A DNA stretch of 64,000 nt, taken from assembly GCA_964416305.1 (NCBI GenBank), contig CAYQDM010000012.1, positions 48,841 through 112,840 of the forward strand, in the 5' to 3' direction. The notes under the pieces are model-generated. The model was not told the origin of the DNA and ran no database searches. It worked only from the letters and a program-made list of their open reading frames with translations. Made by a program: the position numbers and the translations under genes. Below, one piece after another: positions 34,021-43,176 of this stretch; positions within the stretch are counted from its first letter, which is position 1; the number at the start of each line of letters is the position of its first letter. The DNA comes from Acidaminobacter sp964416305 (GTDB taxonomy: Bacteria; Bacillota; Clostridia; Peptostreptococcales; Acidaminobacteraceae).

Positions 34021-36908
34021 GACATTTTACGGTAAAACTTTTAATTGCCTTATTGGTCGCAGCTCAAGCGCTGCCTTTTGTAACTTTAACGAGAATTGGG
34101 ACCGTTCCTTCCTTCGCGGTCAGCGTCGGAGAGGAAAATGTCCGGTTGAGTGCGCCCTACGAGAAGGTACTTGCCAGTGAAGGCGATTGGTTCGCAGGCC
34201 GTCCTTCCATAGGAAGCACCTCCGCTTTAACGGTGGATTACAATGGTGAGATTCTGGTAAGTGAAGCATCTGAGCCAATTAGCTTTACTACCCGTGAAGA
34301 GGCGCTGGTCAGCGAGATTTACGTCAGCACAGCAGCGGGTGAGAGCCTGACCCTCGTGGACGAGGCGGGGAACCTGTATCCGGGATTTGAGGCAGTCCGA
34401 GTCAGCGAGGATACACAGGTATTTCAAGCCCCTGGAGACGTCAGACTTCCTGCTGGCACCTACACTGCGGAAGGTGCTTCAGGTGATTTTGTGATCAAAG
34501 GCGTGAATGCCGATGGTCAGTCGCGTTACAACGAACAGGTGGTCGAACAGGCGGCAGAGGTCCTGGGGGTGCCGGCTGAACCGGTGACTGCGGGGGATGG
34601 GTCGGCGGTTGCGGAACCATCGGCAGCTTCCGGCAGCCCAGGCAAGCGTCCTGCCATGTTCGTTCTGGACGACACCTATCTGATCGACGAAATCATGCTT
34701 AACACCTTCAATAACGGCATGGGCGCTGCACCTGGCCTCATTGCCATTCTGGATGCTTCCAATCAGGTGATCTATACCCAGCAGGCCTACGGCGGGACAG
34801 TCGGAACCCTTGCCAACGGTCTCTGGATTGTCAAGCCGGGGATTCTGCTGCCGGCGGGGACGTATTACATAGGGTCATCCGATCCTTCTGTCATAGGGTA
34901 TGACGCTGCCGGTGAGCCCATGTTCTATCTGACGGCTTACCCTACGATCCCGGCAGAACTGGATGTGACCGGAACGTATAAAATCAACGTGGACACGGCT
35001 AAGACCTCAACCATCATGGGGCCGGTGTCGGGAGCGCCGACGCCATTTTTAACGGACTTCGAACTGACCGTCCTTCACAAGGAGGGCTTTGTGGAACTGA
35101 TCGGGACTTATGAAGGCATGCCGGTCTCTCAGAACTGCAAGATTATCAATGAGACCGAGAATGGACTCGTGGCAGTGTTTGACTTCGCCGCGGATTTGAC
35201 AGGCCTGCCTTATAAAGCCAAAGTGGACACAAAGGTTGAAGTGACCTTCACTCAGGATGACGCCGGTCTGGTGTCGGTGTCTTTTAACGGCGATGCCCAT
35301 TACAGCCGGGCGGCCAGCGGAACGCGCGGCGCGGACGACAATACTTATGTGGTCAGCGGCATCGGCAGTCGGGTGACGACGGAGCTTCCGGCGTATGTCA
35401 TAGCGGCGCTGGGTGCTGCGCCAAACGTTGGGAATATCCCGGGGGCGGATTCACCATTTCAAAATGCTGTGGGCATTTTGTTCCCGCCGCTGGTGGGACT
35501 TGTGGTCAGCGTCATGCAAGAGGCGTTGAAAAAGAAAGAAGCGGCCAAACAGGCAGGTAAAACGGTTCGGGATAAAGCCTGGTACATTAAGAAATATCCG
35601 GGGAAAACGGATGAGCAGCTTGCCTGGATCATGCTGGCGGATGCTATGGGTGCCACGGACGAGCCTGATGAGGGCGATGCAGTGTCTGTGGGCGACAATG
35701 AGGCGTCTGAAGGTTCCGGAGGCTCAGAGGGCACAGGCGGCACAGGTGACGATCAGGATTGGTCAGAGGATGAGACCGAGTCGGATTATGAGCCGGAGAC
35801 GGAACCGGAACCAGAAACTGAGCCTGAATCAGAGCCTGAGCCGGAGTCTAAACCAGAACCGGCTCCAGAAACTGAACCGGAGCCAAACAAAGAGGCTGAG
35901 GCCGATGCTCAGAAGACCGCCGAAAGCGCTGCCGCAGAGTCCAAGGAGCCGGAGACAATGGTGCTCAAGACCTCGGCACGAGGCGCTGAAAGCTTGTATG
36001 TCAAGGATCCCGAAACCGGCGAGTGGATCAACGCAGAAACCGGCGGCGTCCTGGATTATGAGGATTATAAAGCCAATGCGGAGGATAAGTTTGCTCAGGA
36101 GCTGGCTGTGATAGAGAAACACTCTGCTGACAACCAGAAGCCGGATGAGGAATTCGCAAAGGCCATGAAGCAGATTGATGACGACTTTAAGAAGGATCAG
36201 TTCCTCCAAAAAATGGAGAAAAAATACGGGACGGATAAACTGGGCTTGATCAAGGCAACTATCACTCAGCGCGCGGAACAGGAGCGGGAAAACTTCGAAA
36301 CCTGGCAGCGGATCGGCGACATTGCGGCTGTAGGTGAGGTCAGCTCGAAGGTCGTGCTGGCCGGTGCGGATACCGCCATTGATATCATGGGCGAGACGGT
36401 TCCGGGCGGGAAATACGTGCGCGGGGTCTATAAGGTCGCTAAAGGGACTCTTGGGTCTGCTGCGGAAAGCCAAGCGAAAGGGCAGGGCTGGCAGGCTGGT
36501 GCTGCAGAAGGCTTTGTCAAAGGCGTTGGCGACGCAACCGGTGATTTTGTGAAAAATCCATACGCAAAGGCAGTTGTCACGACCGCCAGTGAGTCCGCGG
36601 GATCTGCGGCAGGCGCTTATCTCAAGGGTGAGGATTATATCCAGGCGGCTCAAAACGGTTATGTGGATGGTGTCTATAAAGTAACGGTAGGCGCGGTCTC
36701 GGAATATGCCCTTGGAAGCGCACCGGATGTGGACTTGCCGGATGTGCCAATTCGGGTGGATTCAACGCTTAAAAAGATCTTCACCAGTAAAGGCGGACAG
36801 GACAAGATGACGACGGCGCTTACAGACGAATTCGGGTTGAAGCCAAATGCGCTGGAGCCCGCAAAGAACCTCATTCAGGTCGAACGTCCTCAGTTTGCTA
36901 AAAAATAG
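34017..36908 (+). CDS. large exported protein with Pro/Glu-rich linker, unknown
   Basis: A 963-residue protein read from a TTG start behind GGAGGAGGTGG. It has a signal peptide (LLIALLVAAQALPF), beta-rich repeats (about 40-320), a hydrophobic segment near 485-500 (GILFPPLVGLVVSVM) followed by a helical YPGKTDEQLAWIMLADAMG module, a long acidic Pro/Glu linker (about 570-640, EPEPETEPESEP), and a Gly/Ala-rich helical C-terminal part (about 765-900, with VVLAGADTAIDIMGE and GAAEGFVKGVGDATGD). That last part resembles structural regions of large surface or polymorphic effector proteins, but no toxin motif is seen. It overlaps the upstream gene by four bases. Confidence 0.6.
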   Translation: MRHFTVKLLIALLVAAQALPFVTLTRIGTVPSFAVSVGEENVRLSAPYEKVLASEGDWFAGRPSIGSTSALTVDYNGEILVSEASEPISFTTREEALVSEIYVSTAAGESLTLVDEAGNLYPGFEAVRVSEDTQVFQAPGDVRLPAGTYTAEGASGDFVIKGVNADGQSRYNEQVVEQAAEVLGVPAEPVTAGDGSAVAEPSAASGSPGKRPAMFVLDDTYLIDEIMLNTFNNGMGAAPGLIAILDASNQVIYTQQAYGGTVGTLANGLWIVKPGILLPAGTYYIGSSDPSVIGYDAAGEPMFYLTAYPTIPAELDVTGTYKINVDTAKTSTIMGPVSGAPTPFLTDFELTVLHKEGFVELIGTYEGMPVSQNCKIINETENGLVAVFDFAADLTGLPYKAKVDTKVEVTFTQDDAGLVSVSFNGDAHYSRAASGTRGADDNTYVVSGIGSRVTTELPAYVIAALGAAPNVGNIPGADSPFQNAVGILFPPLVGLVVSVMQEALKKKEAAKQAGKTVRDKAWYIKKYPGKTDEQLAWIMLADAMGATDEPDEGDAVSVGDNEASEGSGGSEGTGGTGDDQDWSEDETESDYEPETEPEPETEPESEPEPESKPEPAPETEPEPNKEAEADAQKTAESAAAESKEPETMVLKTSARGAESLYVKDPETGEWINAETGGVLDYEDYKANAEDKFAQELAVIEKHSADNQKPDEEFAKAMKQIDDDFKKDQFLQKMEKKYGTDKLGLIKATITQRAEQERENFETWQRIGDIAAVGEVSSKVVLAGADTAIDIMGETVPGGKYVRGVYKVAKGTLGSAAESQAKGQGWQAGAAEGFVKGVGDATGDFVKNPYAKAVVTTASESAGSAAGAYLKGEDYIQAAQNGYVDGVYKVTVGAVSEYALGSAPDVDLPDVPIRVDSTLKKIFTSKGGQDKMTTALTDEFGLKPNALEPAKNLIQVERPQFAKK

Positions 36909-36918
36909 GAGGGGTATC

Positions 36919-37824
36919 ATGCAACTCAATTTTAACGCTTTAGCCTACTTGGCTGGTCTCTATAGAACAGACAACAGTTTGAGCCCCTTGAAAAGTGCCG
37001 GAAAAGGCGATCCGGTTCAGGGTGAGGCTTTTTTAAAGGAATCCGGGATGCTTACCGAGTCTGGGATCAGAAATGAGGCCAAAGAGATTCTGGAAGTTTT
37101 AGCAGAGCCCCAGCGTTCCGGTCGAATTGCCATTCGCGAGGGAAATGCTTTGATTGAGAAAATTGGCTACAGAAGAGATGAGGCGTTTGCCCTTGTGGAA
37201 AGGACGGCGGAAGGGCTGGAAGTTACAGCGCCGGCGACACTTCAGCCAACGCTGCTGGCACTCTCTCAAGTCACTGGCATGTCACGTGTGATAGCCTGGG
37301 ATTTGGAAGTTGAGCTGCCATCGGCAGAGGCTCTGGTCTATCTGGGGCTGATAGATTTATACAGAAAGACGGCTATGCTGGGGTTGTGGCAGGTCGGAGC
37401 ACCTGACGTGAATCTTTCCGCGCTGGAAACTCACCTTAACGAGCCGGTGCCGGGTTCTCTTGTGGCTATGGTCAAGGGGAAGCAGGACAGCGGTGCGTTG
37501 ACAATTGGCCGAGCTGAACTCAGCAGCATGCTGAACCGCATGGAAATGGTAAAGATTCTGGAGGGTGATCAGGTCAGGCTGACAGGGGATCACGCGAGGT
37601 TTGCCATGGAGTTTCTCGTTCCAAGAGCGGTGACGTCTCTGGAGGCGTACAATCGTTCACAAGACAAGATCGCGGGGAATGAAGCCCTTGTGATCAGCGC
37701 CGGGCTGAATGAGCATCTGCTTATAAAATTTGGGGCGGGCCAGTGGGCACTGTCGTTGATTTCCGGCAGCTATCTCTTGAAGCTCATTGAAAACGTGCTT
37801 AACGCGCCTGAACTGGAATTTTAA
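36919..37824 (+). CDS. unknown cytoplasmic protein of the exported-protein operon
   Basis: The ATG at 36919 follows AGGAGGGG; in-frame sequence further upstream overlaps the large gene and lacks a ribosome site. The 301-residue product has no signal peptide or membrane helix and reads as a soluble alpha/beta protein (LNFNALAYLAGLYRTDNSL, ERTAEGLEVTAPATLQPTLL). Its size and position after a large secreted protein are reminiscent of dedicated chaperones or immunity-like partners, but no homology was recognised. A terminator follows. Confidence 0.55.
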   Translation: MQLNFNALAYLAGLYRTDNSLSPLKSAGKGDPVQGEAFLKESGMLTESGIRNEAKEILEVLAEPQRSGRIAIREGNALIEKIGYRRDEAFALVERTAEGLEVTAPATLQPTLLALSQVTGMSRVIAWDLEVELPSAEALVYLGLIDLYRKTAMLGLWQVGAPDVNLSALETHLNEPVPGSLVAMVKGKQDSGALTIGRAELSSMLNRMEMVKILEGDQVRLTGDHARFAMEFLVPRAVTSLEAYNRSQDKIAGNEALVISAGLNEHLLIKFGAGQWALSLISGSYLLKLIENVLNAPELEF

Positions 37825-37872
37825 CGGCGGCGTAGAACCAGTGATTTTAGGGTGATAAATAAGTTTAAGAGG

Positions 37873-37902
37873 GGGACCTGCCTGGGTGGCGGGTCCCTTT
37901 TT
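37873..37902 (+). terminator. terminator of the exported-protein operon
   Basis: GGGACCTGCC pairs with GGCGGGTCCC (one wobble) around a five-base loop and is followed by TTTTT. The remaining gap to brnQ (37903-38164) has a lone half-repeat ACCATCGGCTAA at 38044 and no T-box or other riboswitch that I can recognise. Confidence 0.88.
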
Positions 37903-38164
37903 CGATTTTCATCAAAATATTTTTACAAAACGACCGGATGTTTTTACACAATGGGTTAACTAAGGGTTTATTTTTTGGCCCAACAACATGTGAAGACTTT
38001 GGTGGGGAACGCAAGCAGGTTGAAGGCTGGCTGAAATGTCCAAAACCATCGGCTAAAATAAATTATTACTAAACAATTATGAAATGCAGCATGTTGGCAT
38101 CCCTTTTGCTTTATAGAGTGGTGACGTTATTATTCAACATCATCATAAAGAAAGTAGGGGAATT

Positions 38165-39508
38165 ATGGAAAAAAAGAACGTGTTTCGTGACGCAACTGTA
38201 GTGGGTTTTGCAATGTTTGCCATTTATTTTGGCGCCGGCAATCTGATTTTCCCGCCGTTTATTGGTTTTGAGACGGGAACGAACTGGATCGCGGGCTTGG
38301 TCGGCCTTGTTCTGACGGGGATCGCGCTCCCAATCCTCGCTGTCGCGGCAGTCGCAAACGCGGGAGGGACCTTCAAGGATCTCACAAGCCCAATCACCCC
38401 GTGGTTCTACCAAGTTTACAACGTCCTCGTCATGATTGGTGTGGGCATGCTCATCACGATTCCGCGAACGGCGGCGGTTGCTTATGAAACCGGCTTCAGC
38501 GTGATCTTGCCGATGGTCGACCCCGGTCTCCTGAAGCCCATCGCCATCATTGCCTTCTTCGCGTTGACGTATTACTTTGCCAATGATAAATCCCAGGTCA
38601 TCGACAAAGTTGGCAAAGTACTGACGCCGGTGCTGCTCGTCATCCTGGTAGGCATTGTCATCCTGGCAATTGTTAATCCACTCGGCGCGCCGGTCGCAAC
38701 TGAGCTCGCGAATCCTTTCTACTTTGCTTTCACCCAGGCGTATCAGACGGGTGACGTTCTGACGGGCCTCCTGTGCGCAGTGATCTTTGTCGAAGCACTG
38801 CGCGGCAAGGGCTACACGGAAAAGGCGAGCAATGTCAAAATGATTCTTCTTGCATGTATCGTCGCGTTCGCTGGTCTGTTTGTGGTCTATGGCGGGCTTG
38901 AGTACCTCGGTGCAACAGGAAACAGCTTGTTTGAAGCCGGCACGGACCATACGGTGCTCTTGACAGGTCTTGTGCAAAAGCTGGCCGGCAATGGCGGATT
39001 ATATGCCCTCGCGGTTGCGGTCGCTCTGGCTTGCTTGACAACCTCTGTAGGTTTGACGGCGGTTGTGGCGGACTTTCTTAGCGGCATTTCAAGACAAAAG
39101 ATCAGCTATAAGGTTGGCGTCGCTTTGACTTGCGGGATCGGCGTCATCCAGGCCATGGGCGGCGTTGCCAAGATCATTGTTATAGCGGGACCGATCTTTA
39201 TGGGCATCTACCCAATCTCCATTTTGCTGGTCATCCTTGGTCTCTTCAGCAAGTTCATCCCTAACGATGGTGTTTGGAAGGGCTCAGCATTATTGGTTGT
39301 CCTCATCAGCTTATACGATTCTTTCTCGATCATAGGTGCCATAGCCGGGTTCCAGATGCCGGCGGCGCTGATCAGCCTCTACATGGCGATTCCGCTTGCA
39401 GGCCAGGGGTTTGCCTGGATTGTGCCGGCCATTGTTGGCGGACTTGTGGGTGGAGTGATTTTTAAAGGAAAGACAAATGAAGAGGTCGTTGAAGCGGCTA
39501 AGATTTAA
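38165..39508 (+). CDS. brnQ: branched-chain amino acid transporter, LIVCS family
   Basis: A 447-residue integral membrane protein with about 12 helices that imports leucine, isoleucine and valine with sodium or protons. Family hallmarks are FAIYFGAGNLIFPPFIG at the start, ITIPRTAAVAYETGF and ALACLTTSVGLTAVVADFL. The ATG is preceded by GTAGGGG. It is a single-gene unit with its own terminator. Import of branched-chain amino acids suits a peptide- or amino-acid-fermenting anaerobe. Confidence 0.95.
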   Translation: MEKKNVFRDATVVGFAMFAIYFGAGNLIFPPFIGFETGTNWIAGLVGLVLTGIALPILAVAAVANAGGTFKDLTSPITPWFYQVYNVLVMIGVGMLITIPRTAAVAYETGFSVILPMVDPGLLKPIAIIAFFALTYYFANDKSQVIDKVGKVLTPVLLVILVGIVILAIVNPLGAPVATELANPFYFAFTQAYQTGDVLTGLLCAVIFVEALRGKGYTEKASNVKMILLACIVAFAGLFVVYGGLEYLGATGNSLFEAGTDHTVLLTGLVQKLAGNGGLYALAVAVALACLTTSVGLTAVVADFLSGISRQKISYKVGVALTCGIGVIQAMGGVAKIIVIAGPIFMGIYPISILLVILGLFSKFIPNDGVWKGSALLVVLISLYDSFSIIGAIAGFQMPAALISLYMAIPLAGQGFAWIVPAIVGGLVGGVIFKGKTNEEVVEAAKI

Positions 39509-39543
39509 TTTTTGATGTGTTTAAATAGAAGTGTTCAAAGGTG

Positions 39544-39577
39544 CACAGCAGGCCCTGGCGGGTCTGCTGTGTTTTTT
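39544..39577 (+). terminator. terminator of brnQ
   Basis: CACAGCAGGCCC pairs with GGGTCTGCTGTG (one wobble) with a four-base loop and TTTTTT after it, 35 bases past brnQ. A weak, decayed TGTCCGCGTCACCAA-like string (CCACCCGCGTCACCACC) follows near 39620. Confidence 0.9.
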
Positions 39578-39694
39578 AGTTATTATGGGAGGGTAATTGG
39601 CCCCGGGACCAACTCGTAATCCACCCGCGTCACCACCCCAAAAACGGGTAAATAACCAGCAGCAGAGGTTACACAAAGTTCGAAAGAAGGGGTT

Positions 39695-39985
39695 ATGATG
39701 AAAGCTGTCCCGTGGAAAGCTGTGTTTGAAAGCTTCAAGCAATTACTCTCCGGTATATTTGATTTTAAGGACAACGCCACGAAGCGCATTCAAAAGGAAG
39801 CCATGGATGAAATGGACAATTTTATGCTGCTGTGCTATGGGGATCTTTTGGGGATTCCGCTGCCGACCACTTATTACACCTTGGAACTGCTGCCTTACCT
39901 GGCAGAGGATCTCGAGGGATGGGAGCGCAGGATCATGGCGAGAAAGAGCATTTATGGGGACCGCTGGGGCGACTTTTGCTGCTGA
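39695..39985 (+). CDS. small protein upstream of ArsA-like ATPase
   Basis: A 96-residue soluble protein with an N-terminal helix (AVFESFKQLLSGIFDF), a central KRIQKEAMDEMDNFMLLCYGD segment and a C-terminal Cys-Cys after WGDF. It has a GGGG-type ribosome site and ends 15 bases before the ArsA-like gene, so the two form an operon. It is not recognised; a client, adaptor or metal-site partner of the ATPase is plausible from position and from the terminal cysteine pair. Confidence 0.6.
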   Translation: MMKAVPWKAVFESFKQLLSGIFDFKDNATKRIQKEAMDEMDNFMLLCYGDLLGIPLPTTYYTLELLPYLAEDLEGWERRIMARKSIYGDRWGDFCC

Positions 39986-40000
39986 AGGAGTTGGGATAAC

Positions 40001-40936
40001 TTGAACAAGATCGTGTTTTTTGGTGGTAAGGGCGGGGTTGGGAAGACGACGGTGTCATCGGCTTACGCCAGCGCCTGCGCCGCAAAGGGAGAGAAGACCC
40101 TGCTCGTCTCAACGGATCCCGCTCACTCCTTGTGTGACATTTTCAATCGAACTATTGGCGCCGGCATAACGGCGCTTCAGACCAATCTCTTTGGATTGGA
40201 AATCGATCCGGAAGAAGAGAGCCAAAATTACATCCGGACCATCAAGCGCAACATGAAGAGCATTGTCAGCCCGGTGATCGTCAAAGAGATCGAAAAACAG
40301 CTGGACGCCGCCGCGGTGACCCCGGGCTCAGACGAGTCAGCTGTCTTCGACAAATTGATGGAGGTTTTACTAGAGCTCAGTAATGATTATGACAGGATTG
40401 TCATTGACACTGCCCCAACGGGGCACACGGTACGGCTTTTATCCCTGCCGGAGCTGATGGGCGGCTGGATGGACCGGTTGATCGAAAAGCGGAAGCAGGC
40501 CATGGCACTTTACGACATGGCGAATCGCGACAAGAAGAAACTGGAGGCGATCCTCCTGGAGGATCCGGTGATTTCCACTCTTAGCGCCCGAAAGACCAAA
40601 ATGGAGCGCGCCCGAGAGCTGTTGACGGACCGAGACCAAGTCTCCTTCGTCTTCGTGCTGAACCCTGAAAAGCTGCCAATTGAGGAAACCAAAAAAGCGA
40701 TTCAAATTCTGTCCAAATATAAGATTGAGGTGCGTGATCTGGTGGTCAACCGGATTCTGCCGGAGGGGCTCACGGATCCGTTCTGGAACCGCAGGAGAGA
40801 GATTGAGGGAAAATATCTGAAGGACATTGAGACTGCTTTCCCCCACCAGCGCCGCATCTTGATTCCCATGATTGAAACGGAGGTCAGGGCTGAGGATCTT
40901 GAAAGGATCAGCGTGTATTTTCAAGAAGGAAGCTAG
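40001..40936 (+). CDS. ArsA/Get3-like ATPase
   Basis: A 311-residue single-domain deviant-Walker P-loop ATPase, started by TTG nine bases after AAGGAG. Motifs are FFGGKGGVGKTTVSSAYA (residues 5-22), VSTDPAHSLCDIF (switch I) and IDTAPTGHTVRLLSLPE (switch II). Known relatives energise arsenite efflux (ArsA) or insert tail-anchored proteins (Get3). No arsR, arsB or arsD is nearby and the metal-binding Cys triad of ArsA is not evident, so arsenic resistance should not be assumed. Confidence 0.85.
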   Translation: MNKIVFFGGKGGVGKTTVSSAYASACAAKGEKTLLVSTDPAHSLCDIFNRTIGAGITALQTNLFGLEIDPEEESQNYIRTIKRNMKSIVSPVIVKEIEKQLDAAAVTPGSDESAVFDKLMEVLLELSNDYDRIVIDTAPTGHTVRLLSLPELMGGWMDRLIEKRKQAMALYDMANRDKKKLEAILLEDPVISTLSARKTKMERARELLTDRDQVSFVFVLNPEKLPIEETKKAIQILSKYKIEVRDLVVNRILPEGLTDPFWNRRREIEGKYLKDIETAFPHQRRILIPMIETEVRAEDLERISVYFQEGS

Positions 40937-41035
40937 ACGCCGCAGATAATTGAGATCAATACACTTTCAAATGGAAAACAGTCTCAGCGGCTAATGTCTA
41001 TCAACACCGCCTTCCATGTTGTTGCTTCAAAATTC

Positions 41036-41070
41036 CAAAAATAGGACTCATTGCCACAGGCGGTGAGTCC
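41036..41070 (-). terminator. terminator of amidohydrolase gene
   Basis: On the minus strand GGACTCACCGCC pairs with GGCAATGAGTCC, followed by TATTTTT. It lies between the convergent ATPase and amidohydrolase genes, about 40 bases beyond the latter's stop. Confidence 0.75.
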
Positions 41071-41105
41071 TCTTCCTTATTAATTGACATTGCTTTATGA
41101 TTTTT

Positions 41106-42734
41106 CTATTTTGAGGCTCTCTCATACACCAAGGCCCCGCCCATATATGTCTCCAGAACCTGAGTCAGGCCGATGGTCATAGGATCTGCCTCCAGAATGT
41201 CCTGATCAAGTACGATAAAATCCGCTTCAAAGCCAGGCACAAGCTGTCCGACACCCGGGAAGCCGACAACCTTGGACGCCTCGCGGGTATAGAGTTCAAT
41301 GGCGGTGACTGGATCGACCCGATGCTGCTGGCCGTTGTCGGTTCCATTGTAACTTGTGCGGGTGACTGCAGCCTGGATGCCAACGAAAGGATTTGACGGG
41401 TCTGCCCAGGAGGTCGCCGGCGCGTCTGAGGAAAAGGCGAGATGGACACCGGCGTCGAGAATGGAACGGACAGGATAAGTATTTTTCGTGCGAGCGTAGC
41501 CCAGGTTGTTGAGGTAGCTTTCGATTTCCGCAAAGAGGAATACGGGCTGAGTGACAAAGGCGATGCCCATTTCGGAGCTCTTTTTCAGCGCCATTGGAGT
41601 CGGCATGGCGGCGTGCTCGATGCGAAGCTGAGGGGTGTCGGTTTTCTGGTAAAAGGTATCGATGACCATGTCGATGGCTTTTTCGCCCATGGCATGGGCG
41701 AGGAGCTGCAAGTTGTGGGTTTTGGCGTAGGCGCCGGCGGCGCTGAGTTCCTCAGGGGTGATGGTGGCCATGCCGCAGTTGGCGTTTGGATCATCGCCCT
41801 GGTGTTTGGATAGGAAGGGCGGATCGACCCAGGCGGTTCTGCCGGATACGCTGCCATCGGCTAAAGTCTTGACGCCGCCAACGAAAATTGGCTGGTTGTG
41901 ATCGAGGCGTTCAGGGGCAAAGGGTGGGGCGTTCTTCAGATCATCCCACAGGTAGCAGAGGGCGACGCGCTGGCGGAAACCGGCCTGGCGTGCGGCGGTG
42001 TAAAGGTCAAAGTAATCCGTGGGGCCGGTGCGGGCAAACATTTCCGTGACACCGGTGATGCCCTGGGAAAGCAGGGTGGTGCTGAGGTTGGCAAGGCTGG
42101 CGGCAATTTCCGCGAGCTTTTTCTTGGGGAGGACCTTGAAGAGCAGTTCCCTGGCGGTTTCGTAGAGGATGCCATTTGGTTCGCCATCCGTATCGCGGCC
42201 TATGGCGCCGCCGGCCGGATCAGGTGTGTTGCGGTCGATGCCGGCGAGTTCCAGGGCCAAGCTGTTGACGGAGTAGATGTGGGCGCAGGTGCGCATCATG
42301 CTGACGGGGGCGTCCGTAGTCGCCCGGTCCAGGTCGTGGCGGGTCGGGGTGCGGCCTTCTCTCAGTTTGCCTTCGTCGTAGCCCCAGCCTTCAATCCAGA
42401 TACCGGAGCCTTGGGCATCGCGCTTTTCGCGGATTTGAGAAATCATTTCTTCTATGGAATAGAGGGCTGGCGGGGTACAGGCAATCTGAACCGAAGCGCT
42501 GGTAAGGTACACAGGGTGCATGTGGGCGTCGATCAACCCCGGCAGGACCCTGCGGTCTTTGAGGTCGGTGGTTGTGAGATGAGAGACTTTGGCCAGGGCT
42601 GTATAATCGATGTTAGATTCGCTCCCAATCCACACGATTTTTCCGTTTCGTACGACCATAGCGTCGGCGTAGGGCTGTTTCGGGTTGGCCGTAAAAATCC
42701 GGCCGTTTACAAACAACTTTTGCTCTTGTTGCAT
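41106..42734 (-). CDS. amidohydrolase family protein (YtcJ-like)
   Basis: A 542-residue metal-dependent amidohydrolase of the YtcJ/AepA type. It has the N-terminal beta-sandwich part, the metal-site motif GLIDAHMHPVYL near residue 65, DGSVSGRTAWVDPPF near 290, and the late metal-site region LAFSSDAPATSWADP near 450 with FVGIQAAVTR. Substrates of this group are mostly unknown amides or cyclic imides. No signal peptide is present. The gene stands alone, convergent with the ArsA-like gene, and its function cannot be inferred from neighbours. Confidence 0.85.
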   Translation of the reverse strand: MQQEQKLFVNGRIFTANPKQPYADAMVVRNGKIVWIGSESNIDYTALAKVSHLTTTDLKDRRVLPGLIDAHMHPVYLTSASVQIACTPPALYSIEEMISQIREKRDAQGSGIWIEGWGYDEGKLREGRTPTRHDLDRATTDAPVSMMRTCAHIYSVNSLALELAGIDRNTPDPAGGAIGRDTDGEPNGILYETARELLFKVLPKKKLAEIAASLANLSTTLLSQGITGVTEMFARTGPTDYFDLYTAARQAGFRQRVALCYLWDDLKNAPPFAPERLDHNQPIFVGGVKTLADGSVSGRTAWVDPPFLSKHQGDDPNANCGMATITPEELSAAGAYAKTHNLQLLAHAMGEKAIDMVIDTFYQKTDTPQLRIEHAAMPTPMALKKSSEMGIAFVTQPVFLFAEIESYLNNLGYARTKNTYPVRSILDAGVHLAFSSDAPATSWADPSNPFVGIQAAVTRTSYNGTDNGQQHRVDPVTAIELYTREASKVVGFPGVGQLVPGFEADFIVLDQDILEADPMTIGLTQVLETYMGGALVYERASK

Positions 42735-42989
42735 TCAAATCGCCTCCTTAATCTTGTCTTCTGTAATCGCAAATATTGTGCCAATTCCAGTTTTTTTCTT
42801 CTTCATGTGGAGGCAACGATTTGAAGGCTTCATTTTGGCCTCTTGTAGGAATTTTGGAATGATGGACATGACTCGGGAATGTTTCTGAAAATCAAAAATA
42901 GGCAATTGAGTGAGTAAAGACGTAAAAATTGTTTTACATATTTGTGCAGGGGGTGGTTTGTGAGTTTAAGAAAGCGGGGGATTAGGGGG

Positions 42990-43105
42990 ATAGCGCACTC
43001 ATTGAGAGTCGTTTTCGAAAGCTCTGGCACCAGATTGAATTGAGTGTCAGTCCCCAAAGTTGAGTGAGTGTCAGTCACCAAACCAAATCCTGTCCGCGTC
43101 ACCAA
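42990..43105 (+). repeat. composite interspersed repeat, copy 5 (diverged)
   Basis: A diverged core (ACTCATTGAGAGTCGTTTTCG then AAAGCTCTGGCACCA, 42998-43033) is followed by two variant tails, TGTCAGTCCCCAA and TGTCAGTCACCAA, and one standard TGTCCGCGTCACCAA (43091-43105). No long hairpin precedes it. It occupies part of the 442-base gap upstream of the ABC exporter genes; the rest is AT-rich without a gene. Confidence 0.75.
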
Positions 43106-43176
43106 ACTTAACTGGGTAATCGGGTCCTGAAAAGGGTATACAAAAGTTGGAAAATCAATCAACCGGAGGGCTGAAC

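Noticed and set aside
37903..38164. T-box or other riboswitch upstream of brnQ
   Set aside because: No T-box sequence (AGGGTGGNACCGCG-like) or specifier structure was found in the leader.
40001..40936. Arsenic resistance operon
   Set aside because: Only the ATPase is present; no ArsR, ArsB, ArsC or ArsD, and the ArsA cysteine triad is not evident.
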